Part shown: piece by piece, positions 8,514 to 16,289 of the stretch
Layout of the letters: every line of letters begins with the position of its first letter
Position numbering within the stretch: position 1 is the first letter of the stretch
From: Streptomyces pseudovenezuelae
Lineage (GTDB): Bacteria > Actinomycetota > Actinomycetes > Streptomycetales > Streptomycetaceae
Reading direction: 5' to 3'
DNA: 64,000 bases
NCBI RefSeq assembly: GCF_029892565.1
Contig: NZ_JARXVH010000006.1
Coordinates: 310,001-374,000, forward strand
The notes under the pieces: model-generated
Databases searched by the model: none
What the model was told of the DNA's origin: nothing
Seen by the model: the letters and a program-made list of their open reading frames with translations, nothing else
Translations under genes and position numbers: made by a program

Positions 8514-10076
8514 TTAGGCGGATTCGGCGGGCGCCCCCGATGGCGCCCCCTCCGCAACAGAGGCCCCTCGCCGTGCCCTCACGCCCTGATACAGGAACCC
8601 AAGTACCAGCGTGACCAGCAGGAATATGGCCGTGAACCACTGGAAGTACCAATGCCCGCCCGCCGGGTCGTACACCGCCGCCCGAGGCCACGCCAGGTTG
8701 ATCGTCATCAGGAGGCCGTAGACGAGGGCGAGGGCGTTGACCGGGATGCCCCAGCGGCCCAGGGAGAAGAGCTTCGCGCCCGTTTCGTCGGTGCCGTCGG
8801 TGGTGAACTCGCCGCGTAGGCGGCGGAGCAGGAGCGGGCCCGTGACCATCGCGTAGGCCAGGTACAGCATCACGATGCAGGTGGTGCCGATGGCCAGGAA
8901 GGCCTCCGGGGAGGAGAAGTTGAGCAGGAGCAGCGCTGCTGCCAGGACGCCTACCACCAAGGCCGGCGCGCTGGGCATGCCCGTGCGTGGGTTGACTCGG
9001 GACAGGCGGGCGGCGAAGGGGAGTTGGCCGTCGCGGGCCATGGAGAACAGCATGCGGCAGGCCGCCGTCTGGATGGCGAGGGTGGCCACGGCGATCGCCA
9101 CGACCACGTCGGCGAGGAGGACCTTGCCGAAGCCGTCGCCGAGGCTGCTGGTGAGGACGTAGCTCAGGCCGTCCACCGACAGGTGGCCGTCCGTGAGGCT
9201 GGGGGCGGCGAGCAGGCCGCCGAGGACGATCAGGCCACCCAGGAGGCCCGCGGCGCCGAGTGCGGTGAGGATCGTGCGGGGTGCCGTGCGGCGGGGGTCG
9301 CGCGTCTCCTCGCTCATCTCGCCCGCGCTGTCGAAGCCGATCATCACGTACGCCGCGGTGAACGAGCCCACCGCCAGCGCCCCGAACAGGCCGGACTGGG
9401 CCGCGCCGGTGGTGTGGAAGGTGATGCTCGGGGTGCGCTCGGAGTGGGTGAGCAGCAGGACGACGATGAGGATCGCGCCGATGATCTCGGCGGTCACCCC
9501 GACCCGGTTGATCAGGGACATCACACGGTTGTCGAGGATGTTCACCAGCGTGGTGAGGACCAGCAGGATCACGCCGAGCACGGCCGCGTTGGCCGCGCCG
9601 TCCGCCGAGGTCGGGGCGGGGTCGGTGCCGATCAGCTGGAAGCCCGACCAGATCGCCGGCAGCACCATCTGCAGCGCCAGCGCGGCCGCGGCGACCACCA
9701 CGATCTGCCCGATCACCATGATCCAGCCGGCGAACCAGCCGAAGGTGAGGTTCGACAGGCGCGACGACCACTGGTAAATGGCGCCGGAGATGGGGTAGCG
9801 CGCGGCCAGTTCGGCGAAGCAGGCGGCCACCAGGAGTTGGCCGACCAGGACCACCGGCCAGGCCCAGAAGAAGGCGGGGCCGCCGAACGCGTACCCGAAG
9901 GCGAAGAACTGGAAGACGGTCGTCAGGACCGAGATGAAGGAGAAGCCGGCCGCGAAGGAGGCATACCGGCCGAGGCTGCGGTGCAGCTCCTGGCGGTAGC
10001 CGAACTCGGCGAGGGAGTGGTCGTCGGGGGAGTGCGGCGGGTCGGGGCGTACGTCGGAGGGGGCGGTTGTCGTCAC
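8514..10076 (-). CDS. APC-family amino acid/amine permease
   Basis: 520 aa with about 12 hydrophobic helices. The N-terminal core AAGFSFISVLTTVFQFFAFG and the block FAELAARYPISGAIYQW match the amino acid-polyamine-organocation family, closest in character to the GABA/choline-type (BAT) branch. SEETRDPRRTAP is the typical cytosolic loop before helix 8. Expected to import an amino acid, GABA-like or polyamine substrate at the cytoplasmic membrane by cation symport. The start is a GTG. Upstream, two copies of a CTGTC...GACAG palindrome mark likely operator sites. It diverges from the PadR regulator gene. Confidence 0.9.
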   Translation of the reverse strand: MTTTAPSDVRPDPPHSPDDHSLAEFGYRQELHRSLGRYASFAAGFSFISVLTTVFQFFAFGYAFGGPAFFWAWPVVLVGQLLVAACFAELAARYPISGAIYQWSSRLSNLTFGWFAGWIMVIGQIVVVAAAALALQMVLPAIWSGFQLIGTDPAPTSADGAANAAVLGVILLVLTTLVNILDNRVMSLINRVGVTAEIIGAILIVVLLLTHSERTPSITFHTTGAAQSGLFGALAVGSFTAAYVMIGFDSAGEMSEETRDPRRTAPRTILTALGAAGLLGGLIVLGGLLAAPSLTDGHLSVDGLSYVLTSSLGDGFGKVLLADVVVAIAVATLAIQTAACRMLFSMARDGQLPFAARLSRVNPRTGMPSAPALVVGVLAAALLLLNFSSPEAFLAIGTTCIVMLYLAYAMVTGPLLLRRLRGEFTTDGTDETGAKLFSLGRWGIPVNALALVYGLLMTINLAWPRAAVYDPAGGHWYFQWFTAIFLLVTLVLGFLYQGVRARRGASVAEGAPSGAPAESA

Positions 10077-10121
10077 GGCGGCACCTGCCTTCGGCGCGGG
10101 AGCGGAGAGTGCGCGGAGTTC

Positions 10122-10134
10122 CTGTCGGCGACAG
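10122..10134. promoter_or_regulatory. Palindrome CTGTCGGCGACAG, operator candidate 1
   Basis: A perfect 6-1-6 inverted repeat lies 46-58 bases upstream of the permease GTG. It sits in a larger direct repeat beginning GGAGTTCCTGTC at 10115, repeated at 10142, a 27-base period (about 2.5 helix turns). The binding protein is unknown. Confidence 0.5.
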
Positions 10135-10148
10135 GGCGTGCGGAGTTC

Positions 10149-10162
10149 CTGTCAGGCGACAG
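10149..10162. promoter_or_regulatory. Palindrome CTGTCAGGCGACAG, operator candidate 2
   Basis: Second copy of the site at 10122. Here the arms extend to TTCCTGTC/GACAGAAA (7 of 8 pairs) around AGGC. With the first copy it forms a two-site array between the permease and PadR genes. Confidence 0.5.
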
Positions 10163-10253
10163 AAATTAGGGAGGGGCTGTTTCATGCGCGTCACGCCGCC
10201 GTGTCCGGGGCGGGCCCAAGTCCTCACGCCCTTGCGCTGCCGCCCGAATCGCG

Positions 10254-10266
10254 ATACATCGTGTAT
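10254..10266. promoter_or_regulatory. Palindrome ATACA-TCG-TGTAT, probable PadR site
   Basis: A perfect 5-3-5 inverted repeat lies 74-86 bases upstream of the PadR start. AT-rich ATAC/GTAT-type dyads are common in PadR operators, and PadR proteins usually repress their own operon. This is a motif-level inference. Confidence 0.45.
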
Positions 10267-10339
10267 TGACGGTCTGGGTGACTCGCGATATGTTCGGCTA
10301 CGGATATTTGAGGCCGGAGAGTGGATCGAGGGGACCGTC

Positions 10340-10960
10340 ATGGCGGTGAAGCGTCGCAAGCTCAACAACCCGCTCGCGCTCGCCGTGTTGGTGACCCTCT
10401 GGCAGAAGCCGATGCATCCGTACGAGATCGCCCAGACCCTGCGCCGCCAGGGCAAGGACACCAGCACGAAGATCAACTACGGCTCGCTCTACACGGTCGT
10501 GCAGAGTCTGGAGAAGCACGGCTTCGTCGAGGTCACCGACGTGGAGCGGCAGGGCAACCGGCCCGAGCGCACGGTCTACGGGCTCACCGAGGCCGGGCGC
10601 GCGGAGATGACCGAGTGGCTCTCCGACCTGGTGGCCGTACCGGTCAAGGAGTACCCGATCTTCGAGACGGCGCTGTCGCTGATCGGGGCGCTGCCGCCCG
10701 ACGAGGCGATCCGGCTGCTCGAAGAGCGGCTGCGCGGCCTCGACGTGGAGGTGGCGAGCGGGCGGGCGGCGCTGGCGAAGCTCTGCGAGACGCTGCCGCG
10801 GCTCTTTCTGGTCGAGGTCGAATATCAACTGCACATGGTCGAGGCGCAGGCGGAGTGGGTCCGCGGTCTCCTGGAGGAGATCGAGAAGGGCTCCCTGTCG
10901 GGCGTCGACGGGTGGCGCCACTTCCACGAAACGGGGGATACGCCACCGGAGTTCACGTAA
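10340..10960 (+). CDS. PadR-family transcriptional regulator
   Basis: 206 aa. The N-terminal winged helix (about 8-90) has the PadR signature HPYEIAQTLRRQGKD...NYGSLYTVVQSLEKHGFV, and the C-terminal helices (about 110-190) form the Vir_act_alpha_C dimerisation domain. The ATG at 10340 is chosen because the winged helix begins right after it, although longer reading is possible upstream. The gene precedes a DrrAB-type exporter on the same strand, the usual arrangement in which PadR represses a drug or lipid exporter until a ligand is bound. An ATACATCGTGTAT dyad upstream is the likely autoregulatory site. Confidence 0.92.
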   Translation: MAVKRRKLNNPLALAVLVTLWQKPMHPYEIAQTLRRQGKDTSTKINYGSLYTVVQSLEKHGFVEVTDVERQGNRPERTVYGLTEAGRAEMTEWLSDLVAVPVKEYPIFETALSLIGALPPDEAIRLLEERLRGLDVEVASGRAALAKLCETLPRLFLVEVEYQLHMVEAQAEWVRGLLEEIEKGSLSGVDGWRHFHETGDTPPEFT

Positions 10961-11156
10961 CCGGATTTCACGTCACGCAGAAGAACCCCGACCGAGCTGT
11001 TGGAGCAGCTCAGCCGGGGTCTCGAACCCCGAACCGACTCCACCGTGCGGCGGGCCAGGCTGATCGAGGTGCGGCACACCCAGGATAGCCCGGCGCTCTT
11101 CGCACGCGTGGACGGACGGATCGGTCCTCATCCGCTCACTCAGGAGAGCTGTCGTC

Positions 11157-12203
11157 ATGAGTTCCACCCGTATGAGTCCCACCGGTTTGAGTCCCACCCG
11201 TGCGCCCGCGGTCGAGGCGCGTCAGCTGATCAAGACCTATCCCGGTGACGTCACCGCCCTCAACGGCATGGACGTCACCGTCGAACCCGGCACCGTCCTC
11301 GGGCTGCTCGGCCCGAACGGCGCCGGCAAGTCCACCACCGTCAAGATCCTCACCACCCTGGCCCGCCCCGACTCGGGCACCGCCACCGTCGCCGGCCACG
11401 ACGTGCTGCGCCACCCGGACCGGGTGCGTCGCGCGATCGGGGTGGTCGCCCAGAGCTCCGGCGCCGACCCGGTCGCCACGGGCCGCGAGAACCTCCAACT
11501 GCAGGGCAGGCTCTACGGGTTGAGGGGGGCCGATCTCGGCAGGCGAGTCGACGAGCTGCTCGACCGGTTCAGCCTCGTCGACGCCGCCCGGCGTCCCGTC
11601 AAGGGCTACTCCGGCGGCATGCGGCGCCGGCTCGACGTGGCCCTCGGCCTGGTGCACCGGCCCGAGGTGCTGTTCCTCGACGAGCCCACCACCGGTCTGG
11701 ATCCCGAGGCCCGCACCGCGATGTGGGACGAGATCGACCGCCTCGCCGGCGAGGAGGGGCTGACCATCCTGCTCACCACGCACTATCTGGAGGAGGCCGA
11801 CCGGCTCGCCGAGCGCGTCGCCATCGTCGACCGCGGCCGGGTCGTCGTCGAGGGCACCCCGGACTCCCTCAAGGGCGAACTCCGCGGCGACGCCGTCCAC
11901 TTGGAGGTGCGAGAGGCGGTCGGCGAAGCCGGTCGTACGCTCCTCACCGGCGCCCTGCGTCAACTGCCCGGCGTGCACGAGGTGTTGGTCGACGGGCGCC
12001 GTATCAGCGTCCGCGCCGACGACGGAGCGGCCGCCGTACCCGCCCTGCTCGCGGCCCTGGAGCGGGCCGGGGTCGGCGTCGCCGCCGCGACCGTCGCCCG
12101 CCCCTCCCTCGACGACGTCTACCTCCGTTACGCCGGCCGCCGTTACTCCGAGGCCGACGCCGGAGCCGGCGAGCCCCTCGTCCTGGCCGGAGGTGCGCGA
12201 TGA
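11157..12203 (+). CDS. DrrA-type ABC exporter ATP-binding protein
   Basis: 348 aa. Walker A GPNGAGKST (about 52-60), signature YSGGMRRR (about 150), Walker B VLFLDEPTTGLDP (about 170-182) and switch His in TTHYLEEADRL are intact. The C-terminal extra domain (residues 225 onward, ending in DDVYLRYAGR) is typical of the DrrA/daunorubicin-resistance branch. It powers efflux of a hydrophobic drug or lipid together with the overlapping permease gene. AGGAGAG precedes the ATG by 7 bases. The first 17 residues derive from a short repeated DNA stretch (GAGTCCCACC repeats). Confidence 0.95.
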   Translation: MSSTRMSPTGLSPTRAPAVEARQLIKTYPGDVTALNGMDVTVEPGTVLGLLGPNGAGKSTTVKILTTLARPDSGTATVAGHDVLRHPDRVRRAIGVVAQSSGADPVATGRENLQLQGRLYGLRGADLGRRVDELLDRFSLVDAARRPVKGYSGGMRRRLDVALGLVHRPEVLFLDEPTTGLDPEARTAMWDEIDRLAGEEGLTILLTTHYLEEADRLAERVAIVDRGRVVVEGTPDSLKGELRGDAVHLEVREAVGEAGRTLLTGALRQLPGVHEVLVDGRRISVRADDGAAAVPALLAALERAGVGVAAATVARPSLDDVYLRYAGRRYSEADAGAGEPLVLAGGAR

Positions 12204-12976
12204 GCACGGCCGTCTCCCAGACCTGGTACATGACGCAGCGTCAACTCATGGTGTTCGCGAGGCAGCCCGCGTACGCGATCATCACCCTGATCCAGCCGGT
12301 GATCTGGCTGTTCCTGTTCGGCGGCCTCTTCAAGAAGGTCGTCGAGCTGGGCGGCTTCGGCACCACCTCCTACCTCGACTACCTGGTCCCGGGCGTGGTG
12401 GTGATGAGCGCGCTCAGCTCCAACATGTGGGCCGGCATGGGCACGTTGGAGGAGATCCAGCGGGGCACCCTCAACCGCTTCCTGACCACACCCGTCAGCC
12501 GGGCCGCCCTGATGAACGGCAACGTCGTCAACAACGGCCTGGTGACCGCGTTCCAGTCGGTCGTCATCGTGCTGCTCGGTCTGCTCGGCGGCGCCGACTA
12601 CCCGGGCGGCGTCGGCGGCGTAGCGATCCTGGTGGTCGCCTCGGTGCTGCTCGGCACGGTGTTCGGGGCGCTGTCCAACGCGCTGGGCATGCTGGTGCGG
12701 GAGCGGGAGTCGATCATCGGGATCAACACCTTCCTGCTGCTGCCGCTGACGTTCCTGTCGAGCGCTTTCATGGCGCCGTCCCAGATGCCGGGCTGGATGC
12801 GGCACGTCGCCGATTTCAATCCGCTCAACTGGGCGATGGTCGCGGGCCGTTCGGCGCTGTCCGAGGATCCCGACTGGGGTGACGTGCTCAGCCGCGGGGG
12901 TGCGCTGCTGGCGCTCGCGGTGGTGGCGGTGTGGCTGTCGATCCGGACGTTCAGGTCGTACCAGCGGTCGGTGTAG
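12200..12976 (+). CDS. DrrB-type ABC-2 exporter permease
   Basis: 258-aa ABC-2 type membrane subunit with six hydrophobic segments. The conserved central block MGTLEEIQRGTLNRFLTTPV and the late FLSSAFMAPSQMPGWMRHVADFNP loop are hallmarks of DrrB-like permeases. The ATG at 12200 overlaps the stop of the ATPase gene (ATGA), so the two are translationally coupled and should form a 2+2 exporter at the membrane. Substrate not predictable; PadR-DrrAB units commonly give resistance to amphipathic antibiotics. Confidence 0.94.
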   Translation: MSTAVSQTWYMTQRQLMVFARQPAYAIITLIQPVIWLFLFGGLFKKVVELGGFGTTSYLDYLVPGVVVMSALSSNMWAGMGTLEEIQRGTLNRFLTTPVSRAALMNGNVVNNGLVTAFQSVVIVLLGLLGGADYPGGVGGVAILVVASVLLGTVFGALSNALGMLVRERESIIGINTFLLLPLTFLSSAFMAPSQMPGWMRHVADFNPLNWAMVAGRSALSEDPDWGDVLSRGGALLALAVVAVWLSIRTFRSYQRSV

Positions 12977-13008
12977 GCGAGTTGACGGCGGTCGACATGG
13001 ACGCATGA

Positions 13009-13044
13009 CGAAGCGGCGGCACCCCGAGAGGTGCCGCCGCTTCG
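13009..13044. terminator. Perfect 15-bp hairpin between convergent genes
   Basis: CGAAGCGGCGGCACC (13009-13023) pairs without mismatch with GGTGCCGCCGCTTCG (13030-13044) around the 6-base loop CCGAGA. It lies 32 bases after the exporter permease stop and 22 bases before the stop of the minus-strand reductase: a strong bidirectional terminator. Confidence 0.88.
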
Positions 13045-13066
13045 AAGATGCCGGGCAAGGGGCGCG

Positions 13067-13912
13067 TCACGCCGCGGACGTCGTGCCCTCCTGCTCCGCC
13101 TCGATGCGCGCGTTCCACTCCCGCTTGGAGGCCTGCCAGCCGTCCTCGTTGTGGCCGAGCCGCCAGTAGCCGGAGATCGACAGGTCCTCGCGGGGGATGC
13201 TGAGGTCGACACGGAGCAGCTGACGCAGCTCTTTGACGAAGTGGGCCTCGCCGTGGACGAAGGCATGCACCCGGCCCTCCGGGAACGTCAGCGCCTGTAC
13301 CGCGTCGAGGAGGGGCTCGCCGACCGGCCGGTCGCCGCGGTGCAGCCAGACGACCTCCACGTCGGAGTCGATCTTCTGCTCCTCCTCGGGGCCTGAGATC
13401 TCCACGAAGGCGTGGGCGACCGTGCCCGCGGGCAGCGCCTCCAGGGCGCGGGCGATCGCGGGCAACGCGCTCTCGTCGCCGACGAGCAGATGCCAGTCCG
13501 CGTTCGGGTCGGGCGCGTAGGCGCCGCCGGGGCCCATGAAGCGCACGGTCTCGCCCGGCTGGACGTTCGCCGCCCACGGGCCGGCCAGGCCCTCGTCGCC
13601 GTGCACCACGAAGTCCAGTGTCAGTTCGAGCAGTTCGGGGTCCCAGGCGCGGACGGTGTAGGTCCGGGTCACCGGCCACTGCTCGCGGGGGAACTCCGCG
13701 CGGATCCGCTCAAGGTCGAAGGGCTCGGGATAAGTGGCGCCACCGGTGGGGAACAGGAGCTTCACGTAATGGTCGGTGCAGGTGTCGGCCGAGAACACGG
13801 CCAGTTCCTCACCGCCGAGCACCACACGCTGCATGTGCGGGGTGAGCCGTTCGGTGCGGACGACCTGCGCGGTGTGGGGCTTCCGCGGCTTCCGAGCCGG
13901 GCGTTCTGCCAT
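13067..13912 (-). CDS. Siderophore-interacting FAD-dependent ferric reductase
   Basis: 281 aa, SIP family. The N-terminal FAD-binding barrel carries RTYT (83-86), the family FAD motif. The middle Rossmann-like part binds NAD(P)H or accepts electrons (LLVGDESALPAIARALEAL), and the C-terminal stretch SGYWRLGHNEDGW is diagnostic. The enzyme reduces ferric siderophores in the cytoplasm to release iron. A DtxR/DmdR-type iron box lies 18-36 bases upstream of the ATG, so the gene should be repressed when iron is plentiful. It stands alone, without a siderophore importer nearby. Confidence 0.94.
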   Translation of the reverse strand: MAERPARKPRKPHTAQVVRTERLTPHMQRVVLGGEELAVFSADTCTDHYVKLLFPTGGATYPEPFDLERIRAEFPREQWPVTRTYTVRAWDPELLELTLDFVVHGDEGLAGPWAANVQPGETVRFMGPGGAYAPDPNADWHLLVGDESALPAIARALEALPAGTVAHAFVEISGPEEEQKIDSDVEVVWLHRGDRPVGEPLLDAVQALTFPEGRVHAFVHGEAHFVKELRQLLRVDLSIPREDLSISGYWRLGHNEDGWQASKREWNARIEAEQEGTTSAA

Positions 13913-13929
13913 GGCGGCCTCCCTGTTCC

Positions 13930-13948
13930 CTTGCTAAGGCATACCTAA
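13930..13948 (-). promoter_or_regulatory. Iron box (DmdR/IdeR operator)
   Basis: The plus-strand sequence CTTGCTAAGGCATACCTAA agrees with the 19-base actinobacterial iron box TWAGGTWAGSCTWACCTWA at most positions, the right half (ACCTAA) perfectly. It sits directly upstream of the SIP reductase start, where a bound DtxR-family repressor would block transcription. Confidence 0.75.
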
Positions 13949-14081
13949 GTTAGCATCTCTCTCCTACTTAACACCCCCCGCATGAGAGGTTACTGAGACC
14001 GACACGCAGAGCTTTGCTCTCCCGTCATGAGAGGGTGAGTTGCTGATATGGGAACTGGGTTTACGTCGCTTGGTGTCCTGA

Positions 14082-15035
14082 TCATGCTCCGAGGGTGACG
14101 AGCAGCCGGTGCAGCGAGCCGCCCAGCCCCCAGCGCGCCGCCAGCGCGTCCAGCGCCGCCGGATCGCGCGGCGTGTGCGGCAGGGCCGTGTCGACCTCGG
14201 GAAGCGGCACGTCGTCGGCGACCTTGACCACCGTCGGAGCCACCGCCATGTACGGGCGGGACTCGTCCAGGCGCTTGCGCTGCGACGGCGTGAGCTTCGC
14301 CTTCGGGTCGTCCACCGCGGCCATGATCCCGGCCAGGTCCCCGAACTCGGCGAGCAGCTTCGCGGCCGTCTTCTCGCCGATGCCCGGCACGCCCGGCAGA
14401 CCGTCGCTCGGGTCACCGCGCAGCGTCGCCAGATCCGCGTAACCGCGGCCGTCCACCCCGTACTTCTCGCGCAGCACCGCCTCGTCGGTGAGCTGGAGCA
14501 TGCCGACGCCCTTGAGGGGGTAGAGCACGCGCACCCCCCGCTCGTCGTCGACCAGTTGGTAGAGGTCGCGGTCGCCGGTGACGATGTCGACCGGGCCCTT
14601 CGCCAGCGCGGTGAACGTGCCGATCACGTCGTCCGCCTCGTACCGGGCGACGCCCACGCGCGCGATGCCGAGCGCGTCCAGGACGTCCTCGATGACCGGG
14701 ACCTGCGGCGAGAGCGTGTCCGGGATCTCCTCCGCGTCCGGTCCCGCCTCGTGCTCCTCGGCGACGCGGTGCGCCTTGTAGGAGGGGATGAGGTCGACCC
14801 GCCACTGGGGGCGCCAGTCCGCGTCCATGCACGCCACCAGCTGATCGGGGCGATGGTCCTTGACCAGGCGGTCGATGAATTCGAGGAGCCCGCGCACGGC
14901 GTTCACCGGCGTGCCGTCCGGGGCCTTCACGGACTCCGGGACGCCGAAGTAGGCGCGGAAGTAGAGCGAGGCGGTGTCGAGGAGCATCAGTCGTCCGGTC
15001 ACGCTCGCATCATGCCGCACCGGACCGACACTCAC
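14082..15035 (-). CDS. 5'-3' exonuclease / flap nuclease (PIN + H3TH)
   Basis: 317 aa, equivalent to the stand-alone form of the DNA polymerase I 5' nuclease domain. Metal-binding acidic residues appear in LMLLDTASLYFRAYFGVP, ACMDADWRP, YEADDVIGT and TGDRDLYQLVD. The helix-3-turn-helix DNA-binding motif is GVPGIGEKTAAKLLAEFG. It should remove RNA primers and flaps. Two GTG starts are possible (15035 and 15002); neither has a strong ribosome site and the conserved domain begins after both. It diverges from the betaine importer operon. Confidence 0.92.
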   Translation of the reverse strand: MSVGPVRHDASVTGRLMLLDTASLYFRAYFGVPESVKAPDGTPVNAVRGLLEFIDRLVKDHRPDQLVACMDADWRPQWRVDLIPSYKAHRVAEEHEAGPDAEEIPDTLSPQVPVIEDVLDALGIARVGVARYEADDVIGTFTALAKGPVDIVTGDRDLYQLVDDERGVRVLYPLKGVGMLQLTDEAVLREKYGVDGRGYADLATLRGDPSDGLPGVPGIGEKTAAKLLAEFGDLAGIMAAVDDPKAKLTPSQRKRLDESRPYMAVAPTVVKVADDVPLPEVDTALPHTPRDPAALDALAARWGLGGSLHRLLVTLGA

Positions 15036-15206
15036 CCGTCACCGGGACCCGCATGGCAGTTGTAAACGACTTGTGAACTGGCCCACCAGGGAGTTTGACC
15101 CGACCTCACCAGGGCAGGCGCCGCCTCGGAGCGATGCCAAGTGCACATACGGCTGTTTGCGGCCCGTCGTCTCCTGTTCCCTTGCCCCGAGAGACGAGAG
15201 GTACGC

Positions 15207-16289
15207 GTGGAAGCCACGCTTGAGGCAGAGCATCTCTACAAGGTGTTCGGCAGACGACCGGACGAGGCGGTACGGAGGCTGGAGGACGGAGTCGACCGGG
15301 AGGAACTGCGCGCGGACGGCACCACCGCCGCCGTCATCGACGCCTCCTTCACGGTGGCACCCGGCCAGATCTTCGTAGTGATGGGTCTGTCCGGATCCGG
15401 CAAGTCCACCCTGCTCAGGATGCTCAACGGTCTCCTGGAGCCGACCGCGGGCCACGTCCGCTTCGACGGACAGGACCTCACCGGACTCTCCGACCGCGAC
15501 CTGCGCGCCGTCCGGGCCCGGAAGATCAGCATGGTCTTCCAGCACTTCGCGCTCTTCCCGCACCGCAGCGTCATCGAGAACGCCGCCTACGGTCTGGCCG
15601 TGCAGGGCGTGCCCCGCGCCGAGCGCGAGCGTCGCGCCGGCGAGGCGCTGGCCCTGTGCGGACTGGCCGGCTGGGAGAAGTCGTGGCCCGACGAGCTGTC
15701 CGGCGGCATGCAGCAGCGCGTGGGCCTGGCCCGCGCGCTCGCCACCGACCTGCTGCTGATGGACGAGTCGTTCAGCGCACTGGACCCGCTCATCCGCCGT
15801 GACATGCAGGACCAACTCCTCCAGCTCCAGCAGTCCTTGAAGAAGACGATCGTCTTCATCACGCACGACCTCAACGAGGCCATGCGCCTGGGCGACCGCA
15901 TCGCCGTCATGCGCGACGGACGCATAGTCCAGACCGGCACCGCGGAGGACATCCTCGTGCGGCCCGCCGACGACTACGTCGCCTCCTTCACCAAGGACGT
16001 CGACCGCTCCCGCGTGCTCACCGCCTCGGCCGTGATGGACACGGACCTGCGCGGCGACGAGGCCGACTGCGCCTGCGAGACCGCGACGCCGGACACGTCG
16101 TTCGGTGAACTCTGCGCGATCAGCGCCCGGTTGACGCACCCGGTCGCCGTCCTCGACGCGAAACACAAACTCGTCGGCGTGGTCCCCAGGCAGCGCCTGG
16201 TCGGCTTCCTCGGCGACGAGCAGGGCACCCCCGTCTCCTGCGACTCCCCGCGTGACGCGGGCGGCGACAAGGCGGTGGCCCGTGCCTAG
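15207..16289 (+). CDS. Glycine betaine/proline ABC importer ATPase (ProV/OpuAA-like)
   Basis: 360 aa from the GTG at 15207 (GAGAGG 6 bases upstream). Walker A GLSGSGKST (about 60), signature LSGGMQQRVGLARAL, Walker B LLLMDESFSALDP and the H-loop FITHDLNEA are all present. The first 50 residues include the extra stretch typical of OpuA/ProV ATPases. After the ATPase domain a single CBS-like half (about 285-340, HPVAVLDAKHKLVGVVPRQRLVGF) probably senses ionic strength or nucleotides. The enzyme drives uptake of compatible solutes during osmotic stress. Its stop overlaps the permease start by 8 bases. Confidence 0.95.
   Translation: MEATLEAEHLYKVFGRRPDEAVRRLEDGVDREELRADGTTAAVIDASFTVAPGQIFVVMGLSGSGKSTLLRMLNGLLEPTAGHVRFDGQDLTGLSDRDLRAVRARKISMVFQHFALFPHRSVIENAAYGLAVQGVPRAERERRAGEALALCGLAGWEKSWPDELSGGMQQRVGLARALATDLLLMDESFSALDPLIRRDMQDQLLQLQQSLKKTIVFITHDLNEAMRLGDRIAVMRDGRIVQTGTAEDILVRPADDYVASFTKDVDRSRVLTASAVMDTDLRGDEADCACETATPDTSFGELCAISARLTHPVAVLDAKHKLVGVVPRQRLVGFLGDEQGTPVSCDSPRDAGGDKAVARA

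Noticed and set aside
8038..10476. An 812-codon minus-strand frame over the permease region
   Set aside because: Arg/Pro-rich translation with no start signal; the permease in another frame of the same strand is the real gene.
11000..11248. Small TTG-started frame between PadR and the exporter genes
   Set aside because: It overlaps the ATPase gene by 92 bases, has no ribosome site and no recognisable pattern; it could be a remnant but is not supported.
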